Shown: piece after piece, positions 1 to 4,406 of the stretch
Position numbering within the stretch: position 1 is the stretch's first letter
Layout: every line of letters starts with the position of its first letter
Source of the DNA: JBGSWE01 sp049292975
GTDB lineage: Bacteria; Patescibacteriota; Saccharimonadia; Saccharimonadales; JACDBH01
Direction: 5' to 3'
DNA length: 5,432 nucleotides
NCBI GenBank assembly: GCA_049292975.1
Contig: JBATRZ010000046.1
Span: 1 to 5,432 of the forward strand
Made by a program: the position numbers and the translations under genes
Notes under the pieces: model-generated
Databases searched by the model: none
Seen by the model: the letters and a program-made list of their open reading frames with translations, nothing else
Told to the model about the DNA's origin: nothing

Positions 1-25
1 CATACCCCCCTAACCCCAACCAATA

Positions 26-61
26 GTTACCAAACTTGTCCGATCGGACATAAAATGTAAC
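26..61 (+). promoter_or_regulatory. Promoter overlapped by a 36-bp interrupted dyad (likely autoregulatory operator)
   Basis: A central 14-bp perfect palindrome TGTCCGATCGGACA (37-50) sits between outer arms GTTAC (26-30) and GTAAC (57-61), which are also perfectly symmetric. The right-hand linker reads TAAAAT (51-56), a plausible -10 box; TTACCA (27-32) lies 18 bases upstream as a weak -35. The start codon is at 72, so the leader would be about 8-10 bases, and no Shine-Dalgarno sequence is visible. The same layout recurs as a perfect palindrome after the gene (551-586), and 24-50 is identical to 549-575. A symmetric site covering -35 to the start point suggests repression by a dimer, probably the product of the adjacent gene. 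That is inference; the symmetry is seen directly. Confidence 0.7.
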
Positions 62-71
62 AATTTGTAGC

Positions 72-551
72 ATGGGCAGAAAACTCTCACCCGCCACAGT
101 CTATATGCTTAAAGCGCTGTTGCCGTACTCAAGAGAAAACCTAACCCTATCTTTTAGTCCGGGAAGGTTCTTTTACGAGCTCGAAAGAAAGTCTAGCTAC
201 TCCAACGCCACCATCAAGGGGGCCTATTACCGCGCCCGTAAGCAAAGCCTTATTAGCGACGAAGTGCTTCCCCGGCTTACCGCAAAGGGTAAGCAGAAAC
301 TCCCGCCGTTTATCGCAACTACGCTGCAAGAAAACGCCCGGCTTATGGTTGTCTTTGACATTCCAGAAGAAAAGGCCGAGCTGCGTCGTCAGTTCCGTAC
401 ACTGCTGCGCGAGCTTAAGTTCGAACAGGCACAGCTGAGCGTATGGATAACCGACTTTGACCACAAGGATATCTTGCTAGAGGCGGTAGAAGACATGCAG
501 CTGGACGGGTATATCCAGATTTACGAATCAGCGAGGCTGTTCCCGTATTAG
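72..551 (+). CDS. PaaX/Cas2-like DNA-binding regulator
   Basis: 159 residues. Residues about 1-85 are basic and helical, with spaced Lys/Arg and a SYSNATIKGAYYRARKQ stretch that reads like a winged-helix recognition region. Residues 90-158 match the ferredoxin-like fold shared by Cas2 and the C-terminal part of PaaX: strand LMVVFDIPEE (91-100) with the Asp at 96, an Arg-rich helix (104-116), strand SVWIT (123-127) and a final strand near YIQIYES (147-153). Such stand-alone proteins are frequent in CPR genomes and are often auto-named Cas2. No cas1, other cas gene or CRISPR array is present, so a transcription regulator is more likely than adaptation machinery. The gene stands alone between two copies of a 36-bp dyad, one over its promoter and one overlapping its TAG stop, which suggests self-binding. 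Nuclease activity cannot be judged from the sequence. The start at 72 is supported by the -10 box at 51-56; leaderless-type initiation is likely. Fold assignment is fairly secure; the role is inferred. Confidence 0.75.
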   Translation: MGRKLSPATVYMLKALLPYSRENLTLSFSPGRFFYELERKSSYSNATIKGAYYRARKQSLISDEVLPRLTAKGKQKLPPFIATTLQENARLMVVFDIPEEKAELRRQFRTLLRELKFEQAQLSVWITDFDHKDILLEAVEDMQLDGYIQIYESARLFPY

Positions 552-587
552 TTACCAAACTTGTCCGATCGGACAAGTTTGGTAACT
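550..587. repeat. Perfect 36-38-bp palindrome at the end of the Cas2-like gene
   Basis: From 551 to 586 the sequence is its own reverse complement: GTTACCAAACTTGTCCGA followed by TCGGACAAGTTTGGTAAC. One further A-T pair at 550/587 extends it to 38 bp. It begins on the last base of the TAG stop codon. The left 27 bases (549-575) are an exact copy of 24-50 upstream of the gene. As RNA it would form a very stable hairpin of about 16 bp, but the next bases (TGGTAATTTGCGG) give no good U-tract, so it is a poor classical terminator. It is better read as a second, ideal copy of the promoter-proximal binding site, with mRNA 3'-end protection or partial termination as a secondary possibility. Confidence 0.85.
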
Positions 588-848
588 GGTAATTTGCGGT
601 ATTTAAAAACGTTCTGCGGTGCGGGTTGGCCGTGGGGTGCTATCTAATGGCAAGCCCGCCGGGTGCGATTTGAGATAAGCGCAAAAAAAGCATTCTGGGG
701 AGTGCGATTCAAGATGAAGAGCAAGCAAAAGGCTCCGGTTGTCGTCTGCATACTGCCGAAGCCTTTTGGCACAGGGGCTCCTAGTTAAATTCCATTTAGA
801 GTGTGGGCCAAGGCTTCTGCTTGCTTAGTGCAGTTCGGGATGAAAATG
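588..848 (+). other. Non-coding stretch with hairpins; possible small RNA
   Basis: No convincing reading frame in either direction. Two stem-loops are visible. The first is 621-631 with 649-659 (GCGGGTTGGCC against GGCAAGCCCGC, one wobble and one mismatch). The second is 727-734 with 760-767 (AAAAGGCT against AGCCTTTT), extended by CGG/CCG at 736-738 and 756-758. An imperfect direct repeat GTGCGATT-NN-AGAT occurs at 663-676 and 702-715. The stretch ends at a strong terminator hairpin (849-898), so a structured transcript reading rightward is possible. No clear promoter was found at its left end; it could instead be the 3' untranslated region of the Cas2-like mRNA. I looked for landmarks of tmRNA, RNase P RNA and SRP RNA and saw none. 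Confidence 0.35.
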
Positions 849-934
849 AAAAACCAGAGCTTGAAGCGTATTCTACTATACGGTGAGCTCTGGTTTTTCT
901 AATTTTCGCCCGAAATGTGCAAGCAGCAGAAGCC
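812..934. repeat. Nested imperfect inverted repeat around the terminator
   Basis: Four successive arms pair in order from outside in: GGCTTCTGC (812-820) with GCAGAAGCC (926-934); TTGC (821-824) with GCAA (919-922); TTCGGG (834-839) with CCCGAA (909-914); GAAAAT (842-847) with ATTTTC (902-907). Inside them lies the perfect 13-bp terminator stem (849-861 with 886-898). The right arm ends two bases before the Hsp20 stop codon. The whole could fold as one long interrupted rod, in DNA or in a transcript of either strand. It may be a degenerate small inverted-repeat element or an extended 3' structure of the hsp20 mRNA. Confidence 0.6.
849..898. terminator. Bidirectional intrinsic terminator
   Basis: A perfect 13-bp stem, AAAAACCAGAGCT (849-861) with AGCTCTGGTTTTT (886-898). 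The 24-base loop contains its own small stem CGTAT/ATACG (867-871, 878-882). The A-tract and T-tract in the stem flanks make it functional in both directions. It lies 38 bases beyond the Hsp20 stop codon on the minus strand and closes the non-coding stretch on the plus strand. Confidence 0.8.
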
Positions 935-935
935 G

Positions 936-1421
936 CTAGAGGACTTCGATTTTCTTGACAGTGTCCTGCTTGACCTTGGCAAAAGATATGGTTAGCACGC
1001 CGTCTTTAAGCATGGCTTCGATCTCTTCTTCCTTGACAGGTACTGGCAACGCGATAGAACGGCTGAACTCGCCCCAGTAACACTCCTGGACAAAGTAGTT
1101 CTCTACATCATCCTCATTACCGGCGCTCAAGGTACCGCGCACAGATAGCGTATTGTCTGAGATGCTGACATCCAGGTCGTTCTTGTTCACTCCTGCGGTG
1201 CGGGCCTTTACGACCAGCTTGTCCTTGGTTTCGTACACGTCTACGGCCAGTTGGCCGGGTACGGGCTCTTCGTCATCCCAATCACTTGCCGCAGGACCAG
1301 CTGCGCCCTGGTCATCTTGCACCGGCTCGTCCTGAGTTGTTGGCATGTCGTCATCGCCCAGGAAAGCTGCAGTCAGCTCGTCTTCCATAAGAAGGTCATC
1401 ATCATGATTCCGTCTTGCCAT
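936..1421 (-). CDS. hsp20: Hsp20 family small heat shock protein
   Basis: 161 residues; an ATP-independent holdase chaperone of the cytoplasm that binds unfolding proteins as oligomers. The N-terminal arm (1-57) is unusually acidic, rich in Asp, Glu and Gln. The alpha-crystallin domain runs from about 58 (QLAVDVYETKDKLVV) to 150. It carries the family signatures ECYWGEFSRSIALP (113-126) and AMLKDGVLTISF (136-147). The C-terminal tail ends in KKIEVL, giving the I/V-x-I/V anchor (IEV, 158-160) used in oligomer assembly. The ATG at 1421 is preferred over an in-frame GTG at 1442, because GGGGAG (1432-1437 on the complement) gives a ribosome site 10 bases before the ATG and lies inside the longer reading. 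A promoter lies at 1498-1526 and a terminator at 849-898, so the gene is probably monocistronic. The family call is secure. Confidence 0.93.
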   Translation of the reverse strand: MARRNHDDDLLMEDELTAAFLGDDDMPTTQDEPVQDDQGAAGPAASDWDDEEPVPGQLAVDVYETKDKLVVKARTAGVNKNDLDVSISDNTLSVRGTLSAGNEDDVENYFVQECYWGEFSRSIALPVPVKEEEIEAMLKDGVLTISFAKVKQDTVKKIEVL

Positions 1422-1497
1422 TATACCTAATCTCCCCTTCACTAAATGTTAAGCCTGAAAAATTACCCGAAAACATTTGCTTTTTTATCTTGGTACT

Positions 1498-1526
1498 AGT
1501 ATAGCTAGAGAGGCAACACCGTGCAA
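1498..1526 (-). promoter_or_regulatory. Sigma70-type promoter of hsp20
   Basis: Read on the complement: TTGCAC (1526-1521) as -35, a 17-base spacer, TATACT (1503-1498) as -10. Transcription would start near 1491, leaving a leader of about 70 bases. That leader contains a 7-bp inverted repeat (AAATGTT at 1478-1472 and AACATTT at 1450-1444) just upstream of the ribosome site, and a U-rich run (1462-1457) able to pair weakly with GAAGGG of the ribosome site. No CIRCE-type repeat is visible. Confidence 0.7.
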
Positions 1527-1614
1527 AGGTTTTGTATACATATCCACAACATAATAAACACAACAGTCCTTATGCTTGAGTAGTTTTATGGGCGGAAGAC
1601 TCGTGCCGCAGTTG

Positions 1615-1704
1615 CTAATCTGTTATTCTAGCGGCAAAGCGCATAGTGGTATACGCGGCGAAGCCAAGTAGCGTGCCGGCAGCCCATACGAGGCTTGCCG
1701 CCAT
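1615..1704 (-). CDS. Possible 29-residue membrane peptide
   Basis: An ATG at 1704 opens 29 codons ending in TAG at 1615. The peptide reads MAASLVWAAGTLLGFAAYTT followed by MRFAARITD: one hydrophobic span (about 3-18) and then a basic tail, the layout of a single-pass small membrane protein. No Shine-Dalgarno sequence precedes it and no homolog is recognised. The stretch also holds a candidate comF promoter on the other strand (1695-1723), which weakens the case for coding. It may be a remnant of a longer gene or a chance frame in a locally GC-rich segment. Confidence 0.25.
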   Translation of the reverse strand: MAASLVWAAGTLLGFAAYTTMRFAARITD

Positions 1705-1723
1705 AAGGTTAATTAGGCATAAG
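1695..1723 (+). promoter_or_regulatory. Candidate comF promoter
   Basis: TTGCCG (1695-1700) and CATAAG (1718-1723) are separated by 17 bases; each matches four of six consensus positions. The predicted start near 1730 leaves a leader of about 25 bases carrying the ribosome site AAAGGTGA (1745-1752). A small inverted repeat ATAAG-AA-CTTAT (1719-1730) overlaps the -10 box and start region. Weak match; the rest of 1527-1755 shows nothing else I can support beyond the small frame at 1615-1704. Confidence 0.35.
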
Positions 1724-1755
1724 AACTTATTTAGCGGGTGGGATAAAGGTGACAC

Positions 1756-2430
1756 ATGAAGCTCGTTGAACAATTTTTCCGCATCCTTGCACCCGCCAAC
1801 TGCTTAGCCTGCGGCTCTGAAGGGTCCCTGCTCTGCACCTGGTGCACAGAAGACGCCCTGCCCGGCGTAGTTCCGCGCTGTTACCGCTGCAATGCGCTCT
1901 CGCATAATTCGGCTACATGCAAGGCCTGCAGGCGCAAATCAAATGTCAGCCACCTCTGGATGCGCACCGAACATACGCATATTGCGCGCAAGCTCGTGCA
2001 CGCCATGAAGTTTAAGTATTCAAGTGAGGCTGCGCAGCTGATTGCCCGAGAGCTTGCGGGCATCATACCTGCCCTGCCGCCCGAAACCATCATTACGTAC
2101 GTGCCCGCCGCAACCAGTCACGCGCGCCAGCGCGGCTTTGATCACGCGAGGGCTATCGCCCGTGAGCTGTCGCGCCAGACGGGGCTGCCCTTCCTCCCTA
2201 CCCTTGCCCGTCATGGTCAAGACAGGCAGGTTGGTGCTGGCCGTGAGCGGCGGCTGAGCCAAATGGCCGGGGTGTTCCGCCCCAGGATGCGCGCAAGTAT
2301 TCCGGGCAGCACAATACTGCTTGTAGACGATGTCGTGACCACCGGGGCCACAATTGAATCAGCGGCCAAGGTGCTCAAAGCAGCTGGAGCCAAACAGGTA
2401 GACGCCGCTATCTTCGCCCAGGCTAAATAA
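1756..2430 (+). CDS. comF: ComF family protein (phosphoribosyltransferase-like)
   Basis: 224 residues; a cytoplasmic protein of the ComF/GntX family, linked to handling of imported DNA in naturally competent bacteria. The N-terminal zinc module has four Cys pairs: C16/C19, C27/C30, C42/C45 and C55/C58, enough for two zinc sites. The linker region holds HAMKFKYSSEAAQLIA (82-97). The type I phosphoribosyltransferase domain follows, with VPAATSHARQRGFDHARAIA (116-135) and QVGAGRERRLSQMAGVF (158-174), the usual ComF blocks. The PRPP-binding motif ILLVDDVVTTGAT is at 187-199, with the Asp pair at 191-192. Length is normal and nothing is missing. The ribosome site AAAGGTGA (1745-1752) fixes the start. 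It stands alone, ending at the hairpin at 2433-2454. Family call secure; a direct role in DNA uptake here is inferred. Saccharibacteria generally carry competence-type genes, which would fit. Confidence 0.95.
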   Translation: MKLVEQFFRILAPANCLACGSEGSLLCTWCTEDALPGVVPRCYRCNALSHNSATCKACRRKSNVSHLWMRTEHTHIARKLVHAMKFKYSSEAAQLIARELAGIIPALPPETIITYVPAATSHARQRGFDHARAIARELSRQTGLPFLPTLARHGQDRQVGAGRERRLSQMAGVFRPRMRASIPGSTILLVDDVVTTGATIESAAKVLKAAGAKQVDAAIFAQAK

Positions 2431-2432
2431 AA

Positions 2433-2454
2433 AAGAACCCAAAAATAGGTTCTT
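2433..2454. terminator. Bidirectional terminator between comF and tRNA-Ser(UGA)
   Basis: AAGAACC (2433-2439) pairs with GGTTCTT (2448-2454) around an 8-base loop. On the minus strand the stem is followed at once by a long T-rich tract (TTTTATTT), so it is best suited to ending the tRNA-Ser transcript. On the plus strand the following AATATT is weaker, but it lies directly after the comF TAA. Confidence 0.75.
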
Positions 2455-2461
2455 AATATTC

Positions 2462-2551
2462 TGGCGGAGAGGGAGGGATTCGAACCCTCGAGACCGTTGC
2501 CGGCCTACCTGTTTTCAAGACAGGGGCACTCAACCACTATGCGACCTCTCC
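2462..2551 (-). tRNA. tRNA-Ser (anticodon TGA)
   Basis: On the complement the acceptor strands GGAGAGG (2551-2545) and CCTCTCC (2472-2466) pair fully, with discriminator G and an encoded CCA (2464-2462). The anticodon stem is CCTGT/ACAGG with loop CTTGAAA; the anticodon TGA lies at 2517-2515. The long variable arm (TAGGCCGGCAACGGTCTC) and discriminator G fit serine. The T loop is TTCGAAT. Its promoter is at 2561-2569, its terminator at 2433-2454. Confidence 0.97.
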
Positions 2552-2560
2552 TTGTTGCCA

Positions 2561-2569
2561 ATTATAGCA
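2561..2569 (-). promoter_or_regulatory. Extended -10 promoter of tRNA-Ser(UGA)
   Basis: The complement reads TGCTATAAT (2569-2561): a perfect TATAAT with the upstream TG of an extended -10 element. The start would fall near 2554, three bases before the mature tRNA end. The -35 region (about 2589-2584, GGCAAC) is weak, as expected with an extended -10. Confidence 0.75.
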
Positions 2570-2574
2570 TAAAT

Positions 2575-2603
2575 TTGAAGTATGTTGCCCATACTGTTAT
2601 GCT
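2575..2603 (+). promoter_or_regulatory. Candidate promoter of the PD-(D/E)XK gene
   Basis: TTGAAG (2575-2580), a 17-base spacer, then TATGCT (2598-2603); each box matches four of six positions. The start would fall at about 2610-2611, exactly on the preferred ATG, implying a leaderless mRNA. It lies back to back with the tRNA-Ser(UGA) promoter on the other strand. Confidence 0.4.
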
Positions 2604-2610
2604 GTTGTAT

Positions 2611-3006
2611 ATGAGAGATACCCAGAGAAAAGGAGACATTGCAAACGCTAAGGCAATAAGTACATTCACTGCCTACGGTTATGACGTGTCAATACCTCTA
2701 ACTGAGTCTGCTCTATACGATTTGGTTGTCGACGATGGCTTAAAAATGTACAGGGTGCAGGCAAAGTATTGCTCTTCAAAAAACCAGCAAGTTGGATTGC
2801 GTAGAATACACTCAAATTCAAAGGGCTACGTTGTTAAGCGTTACTTAAAAGATAGTTACGATTGGCTCTATATTTATAACTCGGATGGTACAGAACACCT
2901 CATAAAAGAGTGCCTTGAAGGAAGAAACTCTATAAAGCCAACACATAAAGACCTACTTATCCATAATATTCAACTACTAGTGAATAATGAAAGCAACATT
3001 GACTAG
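2611..3006 (+). CDS. PD-(D/E)XK endonuclease, group I intron homing-nuclease type
   Basis: 131 residues from the ATG at 2611. The core reads RKGDIANAKAISTFTAYGYD (6-25), then IPLTESALYDLVVDDG (28-43) and YRVQAKY (47-53). This is the order seen in the PD-(D/E)XK family that includes the cyanobacterial homing enzyme I-Ssp6803I: KG-x-IA-E, a later YDLVVD, then Y-RVQ-x-K. D37, Q50 and K52 are in place with the usual spacing. The expected Glu of the first helix (KGxxAE) is Asn (N12) here, so activity may be reduced unless D9 substitutes. DWLYIYNSDG (84-93) matches the later family block. Longer upstream readings would start inside the tRNA gene and are rejected. The gene is far richer in A+T than its neighbours (17 of 60 bases are G or C in 2941-3000, against 40 of 60 in comF at 2161-2220), and it sits between two tRNA-Ser genes on the other strand: signs of lateral arrival. 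No intron is visible. The function is inferred from the family. Confidence 0.8.
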   Translation: MRDTQRKGDIANAKAISTFTAYGYDVSIPLTESALYDLVVDDGLKMYRVQAKYCSSKNQQVGLRRIHSNSKGYVVKRYLKDSYDWLYIYNSDGTEHLIKECLEGRNSIKPTHKDLLIHNIQLLVNNESNID

Positions 3007-3017
3007 GTTGATATATC

Positions 3018-3110
3018 TGGCGGAGAGAGAGGGATTCGAACCCTCGCTGGAACTCGCGCCCCACTAACGATTTAGCAAACCGTCCCCTTCAGCCACTTGG
3101 GTACCTCTCC
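3018..3110 (-). tRNA. tRNA-Ser (anticodon GCT)
   Basis: On the complement GGAGAGG (3110-3104) pairs with CCTCTCC near the 3' end, followed by discriminator G and encoded CCA (3020-3018). Anticodon stem ACGGT/ATCGT, loop TTGCTAA, anticodon GCT at 3076-3074. A long variable arm confirms a serine-type tRNA. Its last 30 bases, including CCA, differ from tRNA-Ser(UGA) by one base. No terminator hairpin follows on the minus strand, so its transcript may run antisense into the PD-(D/E)XK gene. A weak -10 (TACATT, 3123-3118) lies upstream. Confidence 0.97.
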
Positions 3111-3304
3111 GTGCCGGAATGTAATGATGCGGTTGCCGCACTGCCGGCAATACTTGCTTGCCCGGCACTGCTGGCGACCCCACCATGCTTTCTCCATTCA
3201 ATCTGGCTAATCCTCTCGCCAGATTGCTGAAGAACATAATATAACAGATGTGGATTATATCAGGATAGTTTCTCTCTGTCATCCCTAGTGACGCATAATA
3301 AAAG
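3111..3304. other. Intergenic stretch with inverted repeats
   Basis: No gene seen. It holds GTGCCGG (3111-3117) facing CCGGCAC (3162-3168), with an inner hairpin TTGCCG/CGGCAA (3133-3138, 3145-3150), and a separate perfect 9-bp stem CAATCTGGC/GCCAGATTG (3199-3207, 3218-3226) around a 10-base loop. Neither stem is followed by a T-tract. They could be protein-binding sites or leader structures of the minus-strand tRNA-Ser(GCU) transcript; no function can be assigned. Confidence 0.5.
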
Positions 3305-3313
3305 TGGTACAAT
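3305..3313 (+). promoter_or_regulatory. Extended -10 promoter of the membrane operon
   Basis: TGG followed by TACAAT (3308-3313) forms an extended -10 element with five of six consensus positions. Transcription would begin near 3320, at or just before the ATG at 3321, so the mRNA is probably leaderless. No good -35 is visible. Confidence 0.6.
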
Positions 3314-3320
3314 AGTGCTT

Positions 3321-3980
3321 ATGCAAGATGGGCAGCAATCAAACGAGCCGGGAACGGTGCTCCGGCCCGGCGATTCCGTATCTGAGGGTGACATGTTGCC
3401 CCAGGTTGCCAGCCCCCTGCCGCCGCAGCCCGCCGAAACCCCCCAAGCCCCCGGGCCGCAGCCCGCCGGTAACCCGCAAGACATGCCCGCTGAACCGCAA
3501 GACAAACCCGCTGGCCCGGGCGGCGCACACATAGAATGGACGGCGTCCGAATACATTGCTAACCCCAAGGGCGCGGGCTGGTTTAGCCTGCTTGCGGCCG
3601 GCTCGTTCGCACTTGCCGTAATCGTGTTTCTTGTTAGCCGCGACTATATTGCAACAGCAGTCATTGCCATCTTGGGCATCATCGTGGCTATCTTTGCCGC
3701 CCGCCAGCCGCAAGTCCTGAATTATCGCATTGATAGTTCGGGGCTGCATATCGGCAACAAGTTCTACCCCTACAATGGGTTCAAGGCGTTTTCGGTCGCG
3801 CACGAGCATGCCATCGGCTTCATCCAGCTGCTGCCGCTCAAACGCTTCATGCCGCCTCTGGTTATCCACTACGCCCCAGAAGATGAGGATCGTATAGCCG
3901 AAGTCCTGGCCTCGTACCTGCCCTATGAAGAACACAAAGCGGATGTGGTTGATGCGCTCACCAGGAAGCTGCGCTTCTAG
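3321..3980 (+). CDS. Proline-rich two-span membrane protein of unknown function
   Basis: 219 residues. Residues 1-70 are low-complexity, rich in Pro, Gln, Ala and Gly, with a short tandem repeat PQD[M/K]PA[E/G] (52-65); this part is probably unstructured and cytoplasmic. IEWTASEYIANPKGAGW (71-87) leads into two membrane segments, about 86-105 and 108-127, separated by SRDY. The C-terminal 90 residues start with YRIDSSGLHIGNKFYPYNGF (135-154), a beta-rich pattern like bacterial PH-like domains of small membrane proteins. They end in an acidic/basic helix (ALTRKLRF). I do not recognise a named family with certainty; a DUF5673- or PH-like relation is a guess. The ATG at 3321 is preferred over the in-frame GTG at 3288, because the -10 box (3308-3313) lies between them. 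It is cotranscribed with the DoxX-like gene three bases downstream. Confidence 0.75.
   Translation: MQDGQQSNEPGTVLRPGDSVSEGDMLPQVASPLPPQPAETPQAPGPQPAGNPQDMPAEPQDKPAGPGGAHIEWTASEYIANPKGAGWFSLLAAGSFALAVIVFLVSRDYIATAVIAILGIIVAIFAARQPQVLNYRIDSSGLHIGNKFYPYNGFKAFSVAHEHAIGFIQLLPLKRFMPPLVIHYAPEDEDRIAEVLASYLPYEEHKADVVDALTRKLRF
3474..3514 (+). repeat. Two-copy 21-base tandem repeat in the proline-rich region
   Basis: Unit 1 (3474-3494) and unit 2 (3495-3514, 20 bases aligned) share CCGCAAGACA and CCCGCTG, differing at a few positions. They encode PQDMPAE and PQDKPAG. This looks like a recent in-frame duplication that lengthens the disordered segment. Confidence 0.7.
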
Positions 3981-3983
3981 CAG

Positions 3984-4406
3984 ATGAGCGAGCCAGCCCC
4001 CCAGGAAGTGTCTGTTACCGGAGGGACAGTAAAGGATATCGAAGATTCCTATCCTCCTGCGCCCGCCTTTAAGGATAAAGGTTTGCCAACCCCTGATATG
4101 TTTTCACGGTTTCTTATTTTAGAGGGTTGGTCGCACTGGTTCTTCCGGCTGGGCTTTGCCAGCATATTCTTCGTGAACGCCATCTATGCGGTATTCAAGC
4201 CCGCATCGTTTGCAAGCTTGCTCGAAGCCAATGTAATCGCCAGTGCCATCGGCCACACCGATCTAATGGTTAAATTTGCCATCATAAATGACCTACTGCT
4301 CGGCATCTTTATCGTTGGCGGTTGGCGCAAGCAGCTTGTGTATGGCTGGGCCGGGGCTTGGTTGCTGCTGCCGGCCGGTCTTAAGCTTATGAATCTGGTC
4401 TTCTAG
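3984..4406 (+). CDS. DoxX-like small membrane protein
   Basis: 140 residues. The N-terminal 40 residues are soluble and Pro/Glu-rich. Hydrophobic segments follow at about 52-71 (FFRLGFASIFFVNAIYAVF), a short weak one at about 75-90, then 97-113 (KFAIINDLLLGIFIVGG) and 117-139 (QLVYGWAGAWLLLPAGLKLM). The spacing, the RLGFASIFFVNAIYAVF start and the DLLLGIFIVGGW pattern resemble the four-helix DoxX/DUF4267 type of membrane protein. DoxX relatives are linked to redox or thiosulfate metabolism in some organisms, but no catalytic residues are visible here and the role is unknown. It starts three bases after the upstream TAG with no close ribosome site, so translation is probably coupled. Its stop overlaps the stop of the convergent gene within a CTAG. 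Confidence 0.6.
   Translation: MSEPAPQEVSVTGGTVKDIEDSYPPAPAFKDKGLPTPDMFSRFLILEGWSHWFFRLGFASIFFVNAIYAVFKPASFASLLEANVIASAIGHTDLMVKFAIINDLLLGIFIVGGWRKQLVYGWAGAWLLLPAGLKLMNLVF

Noticed and set aside
147..464. Minus-strand frame of 105 codons
   Set aside because: Lies wholly inside the Cas2-like gene and shows no family pattern; a shadow frame.
26..586. CRISPR array suggested by two 36-bp repeats beside a Cas2-fold gene
   Set aside because: Only two copies, separated by 489 bases occupied by the gene itself, one of them imperfect; no spacers, no cas1 or other cas genes.
588..848. tmRNA, RNase P RNA or SRP RNA
   Set aside because: None of the conserved landmarks (tRNA-like ends, P4 motif, SRP apical loop) could be found on either strand.
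1421..1426. TATAAT on the minus strand overlapping the hsp20 start codon
   Set aside because: It includes the start codon itself; a complete promoter at 1498-1526 and a good ribosome site explain expression better.
2497..2610. Upstream extension of the PD-(D/E)XK gene
   Set aside because: The extension begins inside the tRNA-Ser(UGA) gene and covers its promoter; family similarity begins at about 2626.
2461..3046. Attachment sites of an integrative element formed by the repeated tRNA-Ser ends
   Set aside because: The repeats are explained by two intact serine tRNA genes of different anticodon, and no integrase is present in the interval.
3339..3935. Minus-strand frame of 198 codons
   Set aside because: Antisense to the proline-rich membrane protein, low-complexity Arg/Gly composition from the GC-rich repeat, no promoter or ribosome site.
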